DNA of 64,000 nt. Source: JAGVSR01 sp963786675. GTDB lineage: Bacteria; Pseudomonadota; Alphaproteobacteria; Rhizobiales; Hyphomicrobiaceae. Below are positions 17,415-30,230 of this stretch, one piece after another (the stretch's first letter is position 1; each line of letters opens with the position of its first letter). The notes below the pieces were generated by a model, which did no database searches, was not told where the DNA came from, and saw only the letters and a list, made by a program, of their open reading frames with translations. Both the position numbers and the translations under genes were made by a program. The stretch lies in NCBI GenBank assembly GCA_963786675.1, contig CAWAZY010000003.1:310001-374000 (forward strand), in the 5' to 3' direction.

Positions 17415-18089
17415 ATGGCTGATCTATCGGTGCAGCGCCACAACATGGTCGAATCGCAAGTCCGTCCGAGCGACGTGACCGACCGGCGAATTCCGCGCGC
17501 CATGGGCGACATTCCCCGCGAGGCGTTCGTTGCCGCCGCGCGTAAAGGCCTCGCTTATCTCGACATCGACCTGCCCGTGGAAAGCCCCGGTCAAGGCGTG
17601 CTGCCCGGCCGGGTCCTGCTTGCGCCGCGCACGTTCGCCAAGCTGGTGCAACTGGCGGGCATCGAACCGAGTGACGTAGTGCTGGATGTGGGCTGCGCCA
17701 CAGGCTATTCGGCCGCCGTGCTAGGGCGTCTGGCGCAGACCGTGGTGGCGTTGGAGGAAGACACGGGTCTTGCTCAGGAAGCCACGCGGGTGCTGCAGGC
17801 GCTGGGCGCCGATAACATCGCCGTGGTTCAGGGCCCGCTGGCGGCCGGTTATCCGGGAGAAGGGCCGTTCGACGTCATCATGATCGAAGGCGGTGTGAGC
17901 GCGATCCCCGAGGCGCTGGCCGGGCAATTGAAAGACGGCGGGCGGCTTGTAGCGATCATTTCGGATGGCCGCACGGGGCGGGCGGTGGTGTGGCGCCGCA
18001 CCGGAGGCACGATTTCTGAGCGGGACGGCTTCGATGCGGCAGTCCCGCTGCTGCCGGGGTTCGCGGCCGCCAAGCGCTTCCAATTCTGA
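17415..18089 (+). CDS. Protein-L-isoaspartate O-methyltransferase family protein
   Basis: A 224-residue SAM-dependent methyltransferase. The start at 17415 (MADLSVQRHNMVESQVRPSD) matches the family N-terminus; an upstream extension is ignored. SAM motif I is VLDVGCATGYSAAVLG; post-I acidic residue is in VVALEEDT; motif II is FDVIMIEGG; a later ALAGQLKDGGRLVAII is typical of the PCMT fold. This branch is usually annotated as isoaspartate repair enzyme, but its exact substrate in Rhizobiales is less sure. It is followed by tolC, an arrangement that is widespread in Rhizobiales, usually as pcm-tolC-popZ-valS. Confidence 0.85.
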   Translation: MADLSVQRHNMVESQVRPSDVTDRRIPRAMGDIPREAFVAAARKGLAYLDIDLPVESPGQGVLPGRVLLAPRTFAKLVQLAGIEPSDVVLDVGCATGYSAAVLGRLAQTVVALEEDTGLAQEATRVLQALGADNIAVVQGPLAAGYPGEGPFDVIMIEGGVSAIPEALAGQLKDGGRLVAIISDGRTGRAVVWRRTGGTISERDGFDAAVPLLPGFAAAKRFQF

Positions 18090-18247
18090 TCCTCAGGCTC
18101 TGAAGGCTGAAACGCGACGATTTCTGGCGCGCGCATGAAGCGCGCCGTCCCGCGTTAGGGCCCCGGTTTACAGTTCCTAAAGCGAATCAGCCTCTCTTCA
18201 AACCCTTGGGAAAGTTGCGTCTTTCCTGGGTCTTGGAGGACGTTTGC

Positions 18248-19819
18248 ATGCCGCGTGGCATGGCGTGGGTTGCGACGATCGAACTGGTGCGCCGGCGATG
18301 GCGTGCCGGTGCGCGGCCGTTTGCCCTCGCGCTGGCCGTGAGTTTGTTCGTCACCCAGCCGCTTGCGGCTGAAACGCTGGCCGAGGCCCTGGCAACGGCC
18401 TATCGCGAGAATCCCCGTCTCGATGCGGAGCGGGCCCGCCTCCGCGCCACCGACGAGGACGTGTCGCGCGCCCTGTCGGGTTACCGGCCCCAGATCGGCG
18501 CGTCGGCGGAAATCTCGCACGAAACCCGCTCGTCCCGGCCGTCGCTGCGCACCGATGGCGCATCCGATCCCTGGGCCTATCAAATCAGCATCAGCCAGCC
18601 GGTCTTCTCCGGTTTCACCACCACCAACCAGGTGAGCGAGGCGGAAGCCTCGGTACGGGCGGGCCGCGAGAATTTGCGGCGGGCGGAAGCCGATACGCTG
18701 CTGGCCGCGGTCGAGGCCTACGTCGACGTGGTGCGCGACAGTGCCATTCTGCGAATCCGCGAACGCAACGTCGACGTGCTCTCGCAGGAACTGAATGCGG
18801 CCGAGGAACGCCGCGCCGCACGTGAGGTGACGCGCACCGACGTGGCGCAGGCGCAGGCGCGTCGAGCTCGCGCGCTATCTGAGGCCGACCGCGCACGCGC
18901 CGATCTCAAGGTATCGCGGGCGCGGTATCGGCAGGTCGTCGGTCATCTACCCGACAAGGTCACGGGCCCGCCGTTGCGCCACAAAGCCCTGCCCAAGTCG
19001 CTGACCCAGGCACTTGAGATTGCCGAACGGGAAAGCCCGAATGTGCTCTCGGCCCTGCATCGCGAGGAATCGGCCCGCTACAACGTGGACAAGATTTGGG
19101 GCGAGCTTCTGCCGCAGGTCAGTCTCGACGCCAGTTATACGCAATCGGGCGACAGCGGCGGCGTCTTTGCCCGTGAGGATGAAGGCCGCGTGGGTGGACG
19201 TGTCTCGATCCCGCTGTACCAAGGCGGCGAAGTGCGGGCGCGTGTCAGACAAGCCAAGCACACGCATGTGAGCCGCATGCAAGAAATCGAGCAAGCGCGC
19301 CAGGAAACGGAAGCCAATGTCACGGCGGCGTGGTCGCGCCTGATGGCCGCGCGTGCGCAGATGCAATCCGACGAGATCCAGACGGATGCCAGCCGCACGG
19401 CTCTGGAAGGCACACGCGAAGAGGAGCGGGTCGGGCAGCGGACACTTCTCGACGTTCTCAACGCCGAACAGGAATTTCTTGAGGCACAGGTGGCCGCTGT
19501 CTCGACCAAGCGGGACATCGTGGTTGCAACGTATGCGGTGCTGGCAGAAATCGGCCGGCTGACTGGCGAGTCCCTCGATGACGGCACGCTGGTTTACGAC
19601 CCCGAGGAGCACTACCGCAACGCGCGCGACGAGTGGTTCTCCACGGACATTGCCTATCGCTCCGTTTCGACGCCGAGAGAAGTGGCCGACACGTGGGGCG
19701 GCGACGGCTCGGTCAGTGTCGGTGAACCCATGATCGAGGTGCGCCGCCCGCCACCGCAATTGCGCCCGGCGGCTCCAGACGAGGACGGGTTTCTCGACTT
19801 GAGGCCCTCGCAGCGCTGA
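18248..19819 (+). CDS. tolC: TolC family outer membrane channel protein (copy 1)
   Basis: A 523-residue outer membrane factor. The ATG at 18248 is favoured by GGAGGA seven bases upstream. A signal peptide is visible (FALALAVSLFVTQPLAAET). Two TolC repeats follow, each with long coiled helices; diagnostic pieces are ALATAYRENPRLDAERARL, YQISISQPVFSGFTT and GQRTLLDVLNAEQEFLEAQV. It should form the trimeric outer membrane exit duct for type I secretion and drug efflux. The C-terminal tail after about residue 460 is periplasmic and Pro-rich. It is closely similar to the next gene, so the two form a tandem pair. Confidence 0.92.
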   Translation: MPRGMAWVATIELVRRRWRAGARPFALALAVSLFVTQPLAAETLAEALATAYRENPRLDAERARLRATDEDVSRALSGYRPQIGASAEISHETRSSRPSLRTDGASDPWAYQISISQPVFSGFTTTNQVSEAEASVRAGRENLRRAEADTLLAAVEAYVDVVRDSAILRIRERNVDVLSQELNAAEERRAAREVTRTDVAQAQARRARALSEADRARADLKVSRARYRQVVGHLPDKVTGPPLRHKALPKSLTQALEIAERESPNVLSALHREESARYNVDKIWGELLPQVSLDASYTQSGDSGGVFAREDEGRVGGRVSIPLYQGGEVRARVRQAKHTHVSRMQEIEQARQETEANVTAAWSRLMAARAQMQSDEIQTDASRTALEGTREEERVGQRTLLDVLNAEQEFLEAQVAAVSTKRDIVVATYAVLAEIGRLTGESLDDGTLVYDPEEHYRNARDEWFSTDIAYRSVSTPREVADTWGGDGSVSVGEPMIEVRRPPPQLRPAAPDEDGFLDLRPSQR

Positions 19820-20229
19820 ACTCTGGCGCTGGTTCACTCTGGTTATTCAGGCGCAGCGCACGGGTCGCGCAACGGGCGTGCCCGTGCCCTCATCTGACAC
19901 ATTGATCGAAGCCGGTCCGTCAGGTCATCTGTGGATTATGTGTGCAATGGGCCACGCTTTTTGGAAATTGCGGACCTGTCCTCTGACCTGAACGGCGCGA
20001 ATCAGCCAACGTTCGGCCATTGAGGGACGAATCGCGCTACTGAACCAATTGATTGACGAATTCTTTACGGGCCGCGAAAATTAGGCCCAACGTCAGTGGC
20101 TTGAGGGAGTGTGCCGTCCGGTTGGCGCCGGAGTCCAGCGTGACGTCCGCGCCGCTGGCTACTTCGGCCATGAGGGGGTTAGCATTGGCTTCGCATCCAA
20201 GTGAGAGTTGCGCGCGTCGTCCGGTTCGG
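19820..20229. other. Intergenic stretch between the two tolC genes
   Basis: About 400 bases without a gene. The second tolC therefore probably has its own promoter here, but none was identified with confidence. Confidence 0.4.
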
Positions 20230-21672
20230 ATGCTGCGCATGCGCATCACCGGCCGGCTTGCGTTCCTGGGCGCGGCCCTCGCCTTCGTGTGCGCGCCGGT
20301 GTCTTCGGCTTCCGCCATCACCCTCGATGAAGCCCTCGCCGCTGCCTACGAATACAATCCGCGCATTGATGCCGAACGTGCCCGCTTGCGTGCAACGGAC
20401 GAAGATGTGGCGCGGGCCATGTCCGGATACCGACCCACCATCACTGGCGACGCCGACGTATCGTACCGCTACACGAACACGCGCCCCGACACGCCGGGCA
20501 ACGAGGGTGGTCTCAAGCCGCGCGGTTACGGCGTGTCGCTGACCCAGCCGATCTTCCGGGGATTCCAGACGACGAATGCCGTCAGTCAGGCTGAGTCGGA
20601 TGTGCGGGCAGGCCGCGAAACCCTGCGCAGCGTCGAGCAGACCGTGCTCTTGGAAGCCGTCACTGCCTTCATGGACGTCGTGCGCGACCAGGCCATCGTT
20701 CGGCTGCGCGAAAATAACGTCAAGGTTCTGGGAGAAGAACTCAAAGCGACGCAAGACCGCTTCGAGGTCGGTGAAGTGACGAAGACCGACGTGGCCCAGT
20801 CCCAGGCTCGCCGCGCCGGCGCCGTGTCAGACCTGGATTTGGCCCGCGCCAACCTCAAGACGAGCCGCGCCAACTACGAACGCACGGTGGGCTCTTCGGC
20901 GGACGGTCTGATCGAGCCCAGCTTGAAGGAACGGCTGCTGCCGAAATCTCTGGACGAGGCCATCGGCACGGGTACCCAGGAAAACCCCACTGTCGTGGAG
21001 GCGCTCTATCGTGAGCAGTCGGCCCGGTTCAATGTCGATCGCATCCGGGGACAGTTGCTGCCGCAGGTGCAACTCGAGGCCAGCTATAACGATCGCTTTG
21101 ATACGTCACGCGGCATCGAGGAAGTTGAAACCGGCATCGTGACCGGCCGTTTGAGCGTGCCGTTGTATCAGGGCGGCGAAGTCCACGCGCAGGTGCGCCA
21201 GGCCAAGCATCTGCATGTCAGCCTGCTGCAGGAAATCGAGCGGGCCAGGACGGAAGTAAAGGCGCAGGTTATCGCGGCTTGGTCCCAGCTGCTCGCTGCC
21301 CGGGCACAGCTGGAAAGCGCCAACGCCCAGGTGTCCGCCAACCAGACGGCCTTGAGCGGCGTGCGCGAAGAGGAACGTGTCGGTCAGCGGACCCTGATCG
21401 ACGTGCTCAACGCGCAGCAGGAATTGCTGGACAGTCAGGTGCAGCTTGTCACAACGCGGCGCAATCTCATTGTATCGGCCTACACGCTGCAGGCCGCGCT
21501 GGGCCGGCTGGACGCCTTGAGCCTCGGCGTGACCAGCCTCGTCTATGATCCCGAGCAGCACTACGGCGATGTGCGCCGGAAGTGGTGGGGTATCTCGATC
21601 ACCCACGAAGACGGCCGGCGCGAGGACGTGGACCTCTGGCAGTCCAATGGCCAGCACTACGAAATGAAGTAA
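20230..21672 (+). CDS. tolC: TolC family outer membrane channel protein (copy 2)
   Basis: A 480-residue paralogue of the preceding gene. The start is uncertain (ATG at 20230 or 20239; the frame is open further up). The signal peptide reads RLAFLGAALAFVCAPVSSASA. Same hallmark segments as copy 1: AAAYEYNPRIDAERARLRAT, GVSLTQPIFRGFQTT, VPLYQGGEVHAQVRQAKHLH and VGQRTLIDVLNAQQELLDSQ. It lacks the Pro-rich extension of copy 1 and ends soon after YDPEQHYGDVRRKWWG. Likely role: outer membrane duct of tripartite export systems. The divergence between copies suggests an old duplication with possible specialisation for different inner-membrane pumps. Confidence 0.92.
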   Translation: MLRMRITGRLAFLGAALAFVCAPVSSASAITLDEALAAAYEYNPRIDAERARLRATDEDVARAMSGYRPTITGDADVSYRYTNTRPDTPGNEGGLKPRGYGVSLTQPIFRGFQTTNAVSQAESDVRAGRETLRSVEQTVLLEAVTAFMDVVRDQAIVRLRENNVKVLGEELKATQDRFEVGEVTKTDVAQSQARRAGAVSDLDLARANLKTSRANYERTVGSSADGLIEPSLKERLLPKSLDEAIGTGTQENPTVVEALYREQSARFNVDRIRGQLLPQVQLEASYNDRFDTSRGIEEVETGIVTGRLSVPLYQGGEVHAQVRQAKHLHVSLLQEIERARTEVKAQVIAAWSQLLAARAQLESANAQVSANQTALSGVREEERVGQRTLIDVLNAQQELLDSQVQLVTTRRNLIVSAYTLQAALGRLDALSLGVTSLVYDPEQHYGDVRRKWWGISITHEDGRREDVDLWQSNGQHYEMK

Positions 21673-22143
21673 GCCCGGCACACGGGAATAATCACAATTT
21701 TGCCGCTTTTGCTGAACCGGTCCATGTGGGCCCGTCGGCCCGCGCGCTTTTCAACTTCAGCGCCGCTTAGAACTGCTTTTCACCAAAGCTTGAATGGGTT
21801 GGCAAAGTCGGCGCTCACGAAGCGGCCGGCGCCCATTGCCGCGCCGCATAGGATTTTTCTTGATTGGGTGCGCGAACGCCACATGTTCGCCGCGCGGCAA
21901 TCCTAGAAAAGGCCATGAAGTGCCTCGTCTTCCAATTTTTTCAGGGAAGAACCGGTCGCATCGTCCGTTATCGCTATGGAAGATGAAAGACCGTCTGAAG
22001 GCTCTTCTCGGGACGATCCAGGGGGTTGGCTCCGCGTCAGGCAACAAGACCGGCGCAGGTGCCGTCACACGGACCCGTTTCTCTTCGCGTGTCCTGCCCG
22101 TTCGGCAGGATTTTGTAGCGGCGTGCGTTAGCGAGGTTCAGTT
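21673..22143. other. Intergenic stretch upstream of popZ-like genes
   Basis: No supported gene. Several short open frames on both strands are without motifs. It separates tolC copy 2 from the popZ-like pair and should contain their promoter. Confidence 0.4.
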
Positions 22144-23250
22144 ATGGAACTGACGGAGAAAAACGGTCAGGCCAGCATGGAGGAAATTCTGGCATCGATC
22201 CGCAAGATCATTGCCGAGGATCCCACGGGGCCGAGCCCCATCATCGATTTGGACGCGCCTCAGCGGCAACAACGCGGAGACGGGCTTCTGGATGATCCCA
22301 GCGACTTCGATCTGCCCTCGATCTTCCGCTCTCCGGCTGCCGCACCGACGGAACGTGCAACTCCTCTTTTCGGCCGGTTGAGCGAGGCGATCCGCAACGC
22401 GTCCGCCAATGGTCATGGCAGCGAAGGCGCCCGCGCCGAGCCGGCACTCAGTTCCCTCCGCCTCCATAGGGCGGATGCCACATCCGCTGGCGCTGCTGCC
22501 GTCGATGTGGTCTTGAATGGTAACGGTCATGCCGCGTCGTCGTTCCTCTTGTCGACGTTCCACGAGGCGACTGCGCTGCGTGCCGAAGAAAGTGCGGAGC
22601 CGTCCATGGCACAGGCCCCCGACTCGAAAGAAGCCGATGAGGCAGCCGACAGGCTGATCCAGGCCAGTCCGGAAGTTCCCCGTCAGATGGCGGCGTTCAA
22701 GGACACCCGCTTCCGCGGTATGGGGTCCGCGCCGCAGCCCGTCGACCCCTTGCCGGTCTGGGGCGCACCGGTCGAGCCCGCAACGGACTTTGCCGTCGCG
22801 GTTGAGAATCCGCAGGCACAGGCTGGCGACGTCACGGCGGCGCATGCTTCCGCGGCCTCGATTGAACCCTCGCCTATCGAAGCAGCGGAGCCGCATGGCA
22901 TGAATGGTCATGCGCTGACAGCGGCCTATCCGGTTGTCTTTGAGAGCGATGCCGCCATGGATGCGCCGCAGCCAGCCGCCGTGGCCCAGGCTCAGCCAGT
23001 GCCGCCGCCACCGCTGCCGGCCAATCCGGCAGCCCAATCAGCGGCTGGCTCAGCGGCGCCGATCGAGGATGCCACGGCGGATCTGTTGCGGCCCATGCTG
23101 CGGCAGTGGCTGGCCGACAATATGCCCCGCATGGTCGAAAAAGCCTTGCATATTGAGGTCGCTGAATTCGGGGAAGACGGTCAAGAAATAGGCCATCGCC
23201 ACGGGATTATCGACGTTGACCCCGTCCGGCGATCCGGCTTGGAACGCTAA
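22144..23250 (+). CDS. PopZ-like polar organizing protein (DUF2497), copy 1
   Basis: A 368-residue protein with PopZ architecture. A short N-terminal helix (QASMEEILASIRKIIAED, residues about 9-26) is followed by a long acidic, Pro/Ala-rich disordered linker and a conserved C-terminal oligomerisation segment (LLRPMLRQWLADNMPRMVEK). PopZ builds cell-pole condensates that anchor ParB-parS and cell-cycle regulators in alphaproteobacteria. Unlike copy 2 it has about 35 extra residues after the conserved helix. The position upstream of valS agrees with Rhizobiales synteny. Which of the two tandem copies is the true functional PopZ cannot be told from sequence. Confidence 0.85.
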   Translation: MELTEKNGQASMEEILASIRKIIAEDPTGPSPIIDLDAPQRQQRGDGLLDDPSDFDLPSIFRSPAAAPTERATPLFGRLSEAIRNASANGHGSEGARAEPALSSLRLHRADATSAGAAAVDVVLNGNGHAASSFLLSTFHEATALRAEESAEPSMAQAPDSKEADEAADRLIQASPEVPRQMAAFKDTRFRGMGSAPQPVDPLPVWGAPVEPATDFAVAVENPQAQAGDVTAAHASAASIEPSPIEAAEPHGMNGHALTAAYPVVFESDAAMDAPQPAAVAQAQPVPPPPLPANPAAQSAAGSAAPIEDATADLLRPMLRQWLADNMPRMVEKALHIEVAEFGEDGQEIGHRHGIIDVDPVRRSGLER

Positions 23251-23416
23251 CGGTCGTCCGTTCGCCGCATTCCCATGCTTTGCGTGCGTATTGATGCGTC
23301 TGTCGCGCCGGGTTACCTATCGGCGGCGCGGGCCGGTTGGTCACTACTTTTGACCAGCCGGTGGCCAATCAAGGGCGCGCAGGGGCATCCGAGCCGCAGC
23401 AGGCGGTTTGGCAGGA

Positions 23417-24865
23417 ATGAGCAGTGGCCGAGGAACGGGGCGTACGATGAAAAGAGGGGAAAGCGGGTCGGAAGAGTCGCTGGATGACATCCTGGCTTCG
23501 ATCCGCAAGATTATAGCCGATGAGCCGGGGCAGGCCGCGGCGCCCCCCGCGCCGGATGCGCCCCTTGTCCCCCAAGGGTCCTTTGCTTCGCCAATTTCGG
23601 CGGAACCCCGGGAGCCCGCGTTTTCAAGTTCAACGGAAGCGGACAAGCCGCGTTCGGCCTTCGGTACGCCGGCGTCTACGACATCTGCAGTGCCTGCCAC
23701 GCCGTCAGCAAACGGCGCCATGGGAATCCAATTGCCGTCCGCGCGCGATGCGCTGTCGGGCGCGTCCGCCTCATCCGCGAAACCGGCGCCCGCCGAGCGG
23801 TCCGAAGGCTTCGGTTTTTTCCGCGCCGCCCTGTCGGCTCAGACGAATCCGGCGTCCGCACCCGAAACACCGGCACTGAACGGGGCGATGGCACCCGCCG
23901 CCCCATCGCGCTCCATCGCGGCGTCAATCGATGACGAATTGGCCGACCTGATCGACGAGCCCGCGCCCGTGGCTGACAGCAGAGGGACATCTCAGGGCGC
24001 GCCTGAGCCCGAGGCGGCACCCGCTTCGAGTTTTTCCGCCCGCGAAGCTGCACCTTCCGTCGAGGCCGCACGCGAGAAGTGGTCACAACTCATCAATCCC
24101 ACCCTGTCGGTCACGCCCGATGGCTCAAGAGCCGCCGCGCCAGCGACGTCTGCACCAGCGGCTTCTGCACCCGTGTCTGCCGCCCCGGCGACTTCCGCAC
24201 CGTCGACAGGTATCTTCGCGCCGCGCAGCGGTGGGTTTTATCCGCCTCAAGCGAAGATCGAACCGTCGCTCGCAAAGCCTGTTGCCGCGCCCGCCCCGGC
24301 CGACGCCACACCGGTGATGCCAGTCGCGAGTTTCAGCGCTAGGGACAATGGCACCACTGACATCCCTGCGGCGGCTTCTACGGTCAAGGCCGAAGCACCG
24401 GCGTCCGAGCCTTCGTTGCCGGACCTGCCGATCAGCACGCGTATCGATACGCTGGCGGCGAGCAACCCCACGGCGGCTGCCGCGGCGGCTCTTGATGCCT
24501 TGGCCTTGGGTCTGGCCAAGACCGGCGAACCCACCCCGGAGCCTGCACCCCGTCCGGCATCGTCCGCCGCGCCGGCAGACACGCTGATCGGTTCGACGCT
24601 GGCCGCGCCCGCGCGACCCGCAACTGGTCCAGTTCCCGCTCCCCAGGCCGCGCCAAGCGCAGAACCGGTCGCTCCTGCCGGACCGGCCGCAGGTCCCGGA
24701 CCAAGCGTTGCCGCCGCCGCGCCAATCTCATCGCAACCCCGCACGCTTGAGGATGTTGTGGCCGACATGGTGCGGCCCATGCTTGAGAAGTGGATTGACG
24801 AAAATATGCCGCGCATCGTGGAGCGCGCGCTCAAGCTCGACGCGACGTCGGGGCCGAAATCCTGA
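23417..24865 (+). CDS. PopZ-like polar organizing protein (DUF2497), copy 2
   Basis: A protein of up to 482 residues; possible starts are ATGs at 23417 and 23447 (and TTG at 23408). The conserved N-terminal helix is SLDDILASIRKIIADEPGQ, the linker is extremely Ala/Pro/Ser-rich and acidic (roughly 380 residues, much longer than usual), and the C-terminus holds MVRPMLEKWIDENMPRIVER, the best match to the PopZ C-terminal helices. It is expected to form pole-localised assemblies. Both PopZ signature ends are stronger here than in copy 1. It is followed by valS with about 130 bases between. Confidence 0.87.
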   Translation: MSSGRGTGRTMKRGESGSEESLDDILASIRKIIADEPGQAAAPPAPDAPLVPQGSFASPISAEPREPAFSSSTEADKPRSAFGTPASTTSAVPATPSANGAMGIQLPSARDALSGASASSAKPAPAERSEGFGFFRAALSAQTNPASAPETPALNGAMAPAAPSRSIAASIDDELADLIDEPAPVADSRGTSQGAPEPEAAPASSFSAREAAPSVEAAREKWSQLINPTLSVTPDGSRAAAPATSAPAASAPVSAAPATSAPSTGIFAPRSGGFYPPQAKIEPSLAKPVAAPAPADATPVMPVASFSARDNGTTDIPAAASTVKAEAPASEPSLPDLPISTRIDTLAASNPTAAAAAALDALALGLAKTGEPTPEPAPRPASSAAPADTLIGSTLAAPARPATGPVPAPQAAPSAEPVAPAGPAAGPGPSVAAAAPISSQPRTLEDVVADMVRPMLEKWIDENMPRIVERALKLDATSGPKS

Positions 24866-24996
24866 GCGTGTTCAAAGCTTAATAGGGCGGTATTCTCAGA
24901 TTGCCAGCAGACCAGGACCGCAGGGGCGGGCGTTGACAGCGCCCGAACCGTGGTCGTACCACCGCTCAATGCCCCGATAAGAGAACCCCGCATATC

Positions 24997-27783
<2,787 letters not shown>

Positions 27784-27812
27784 ATTTCCAAGAGGCAACG
27801 GTGATGGCGTGA

Positions 27813-29319
27813 TCACGCACCGCCGGGCCATGCCTCCGCATCGGGATAGGGGAACCAGCCCTGCTGCTCGCGGATTTCGGGATCGATCAGCACCATTTTC
27901 GTGTGCCGGAATTGGTCGAGCCCTTCGATGCCGAGTTCGCGGCCCGCGCCCGATAGTTTGCGGCCGCCGAACGGCACCGCGTCGTTGTCGAGCAGGGGCA
28001 CATTCACCCACACCATGCCCGACTGGATCTCGTTGACGGCGCGCATCGCCTCAGCGAGGTCTTTCGTGTAGATGTTGGCGCCGAGCCCGAAGCGCGAGCG
28101 GTTGGCCGAGTTCAATCGCTTCGTCGAGCGAGCGCACTTTCACGACCGGCGCGACAGGACCGAAACTCTCGTCGTTGACGATGTCCATGTCCGGTGTGAC
28201 GCCAGTCAGCACCGTGGCGTCCGTGAACCAGCCGCGGTTGAGCCCCGCCGGCCGCCCGCCGCCGCAGGCGACGGTAGCCCCTTGCTGGATGGCGCGGGCG
28301 AGAATCGCCTCGTAGCGGTCGCGCTCGCGCGCGCTAACCATCGGCCCCATGTCCACCCGGCCGAGCCCATTGCCGATACGCAGGCTTTTGGCCTGGGCGA
28401 CCAGTTCCGAGACGAAACGGTCGTGCACGGCCTCGTGCACGTAGACCCGTTCGGCCGATGTGCAGACTTGGCCGGCGTTGAGAAAGGCTGCGAAGGCGCA
28501 CCCGCGCGCGGCGATATCGACGGGGGCCGACGGCATGACGATGAAGGGATCGTTGCCCGAGGCTTCGATCAGGGCGGGCTTGAAGGACTTGGCGCATTCC
28601 GCGGCCACCGCCTGGGCGGTGCGGACGGACCCGGTGAAGGCCACGCCAGCGATGTTCTCGTGCGCGACAAGACGTCGGCCCGCGTCGCCCGCACCCGTCA
28701 GGCATTGGACCAGCCCCGGCGGCAAGGCGGCGAACGCGTCCATCAGCAGCAGCGTCGAGAGCGAGGTGTACTCGGAAGGCTTGATGATGACGGCGTTGCC
28801 CGCGCCGACGGCGGCGGCGACCTGCCAGAACAACAGCAGGTAGGGATAGTTGAACGGGATGATGGCGGCAACGATGCCGAGCGGCTCCTTGAGCGTCAGA
28901 TGCAGTTGCCCCGGAGCGGAGGGGCCATGGACGCGCCCGCCTTCCTGGCGGCTGATCTCGGCATAGTAGCTCATGGCGCTGGCGCACCAGCCGATCTCGT
29001 CCATCGCCTCTTTGTAGGTCTTGCCCTGTTCGCGCGTCAGGCTTTCGGCGAGGGGGGCTGCGAGGTCGCGCGTGGCGCGGGTGACCTCGTGCATGATGTC
29101 GGCACGTTCCGCACCCGCCCGCGCCCACCAGTCCCGCTGGGCTCGCGCGGCATGGGTCAGCGCCAGTTCGATCTCGTCGGGCGTTGCTTCGGCGATTTCA
29201 CCAATTGGGTCTTCGGTGGCGGGGTTGAGGACGGCAAGGGGGTTGCCCCGGCCGGTCTGGAAAGCGCCGTTGATAAAGTGGGCGCGGGAAAGGGACCGAT
29301 GCTTGGCAACAATGTCCAT
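27813..29319 (-). CDS. NAD(P)-dependent aldehyde dehydrogenase, one-base frameshift near the C-terminus
   Basis: About 500 residues, starting at the ATG at 29319 (MDIVAKHRSLSRAHFING). It has the ALDH superfamily hallmarks: PFNYPYLLLFWQVAAAVGAG (cofactor fold), GSVRTAQAV (NAD loop), catalytic Glu in LIEASGNDPF and catalytic Cys in NAGQVCTSAERVYV. The last part leaves frame at 'CTCGGCC' near 28104-28107; removal of one G gives DEAIEL-ANRSRFGLGANIYT and the normal ending PFGGRKLSGAGRELG. The preferred substrate (for example succinate semialdehyde or another aldehyde) cannot be told. The upstream DUF2939 gene is fused to it only because of another frameshift. Confidence 0.87.
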
Positions 29320-29411
29320 GGTGGCCTCACGAGGGTGCGGGAGACCACAATCTGACAGTCCGTGCGGCGTTCTGTACACGGGCGAGCGCGGTGGGCGGGG
29401 TTGACCCCGGT

Positions 29412-30066
29412 CTAACGCTCGTTGGGATTGCGCGCGGCCATGGACGGCGGCGAGACGCGGCAGGGGGTTCTTGTCGGTGTGCACGTAGAGTTCCGTCAAC
29501 TTCCAGCGCCAGTCACGCAGTTGGAACAGTCCGGTGAAACGGCGCGCCGGATCGGTCTTGTCGGTCATTTCCAGTTCGAAGGCGGTCGGCGACAGGAATT
29601 CCACATGTCGAAGCCGCGACCAGAACTCGCGCATCCGGCCGGGCAGATTGGCGAGCGTCTTGGGCGGTTCCTCGATGCCCTTCACGTAGCGCTTGTAAGT
29701 CTGGCCATAGGAGAAAAGCGTCGGCAGGCCTTCCGCGTTGGCGTAACGCGCGATCAGCCGATCGACGGCGGCCGTGCCGAAATAGCCTTTGACCTGCTGC
29801 CACATGCCGGGCTTACGGGCGGCGGCGGCCGCGATGGTGGTCTCCCCCGGCGGGGCCACAAAATCCATCGGGCGGTCGAGGGCCAGCGCCGTCATGGATT
29901 TGCGCAAGGTGATGCGCACTTCGTCCCATTCGACGAGTTGGTCGATGACGGGCACGTTGCCGGACTTGATGGATTCCTTCAGCGTCCAGGCGGTTGCGAA
30001 CGGAGATGCCGCATAGGCCAGAAAGGGCAGGAGCCAGACGAGGTATCGCAGCGGCAGTGATTTCAT
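29412..30066 (-). CDS. DUF2939-type exported protein, one-base frameshift near the end
   Basis: About 217 residues with start at 30066 (MKSLPLRYLVWLLPFLAYAA), a signal or membrane segment. The body, with TAWTLKESIKSGNVPVIDQL and RDWRWKLTELYVH, matches the DUF2939 pattern of small alphaproteobacterial exported proteins as I remember it. In the given sequence the frame reads through into the aldehyde dehydrogenase; deleting one C near 29440 gives LAAVMAARNPNER and a TAG at 29412-29414, a natural end. So the apparent 674-residue fusion is not real. Function unknown. Confidence 0.65.
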
Positions 30067-30230
30067 AAGGCGCAATGACCGGGTCGAGACAGGAGATGGA
30101 AGGCGCGCGATGGAACACGCGGTGTCGTGAGGTATTCAAACGCGAGGATTGCGGCCATCCTCCGGCGGATATGGGCCCCACTTCGGGCACCACAAGATGC
30201 GTCCGGCGAAAGAGTTCGGACATTCAGCCA

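Noticed and set aside
28072..29355. 427-codon plus-strand frame
   Set aside because: Antisense to the aldehyde dehydrogenase.
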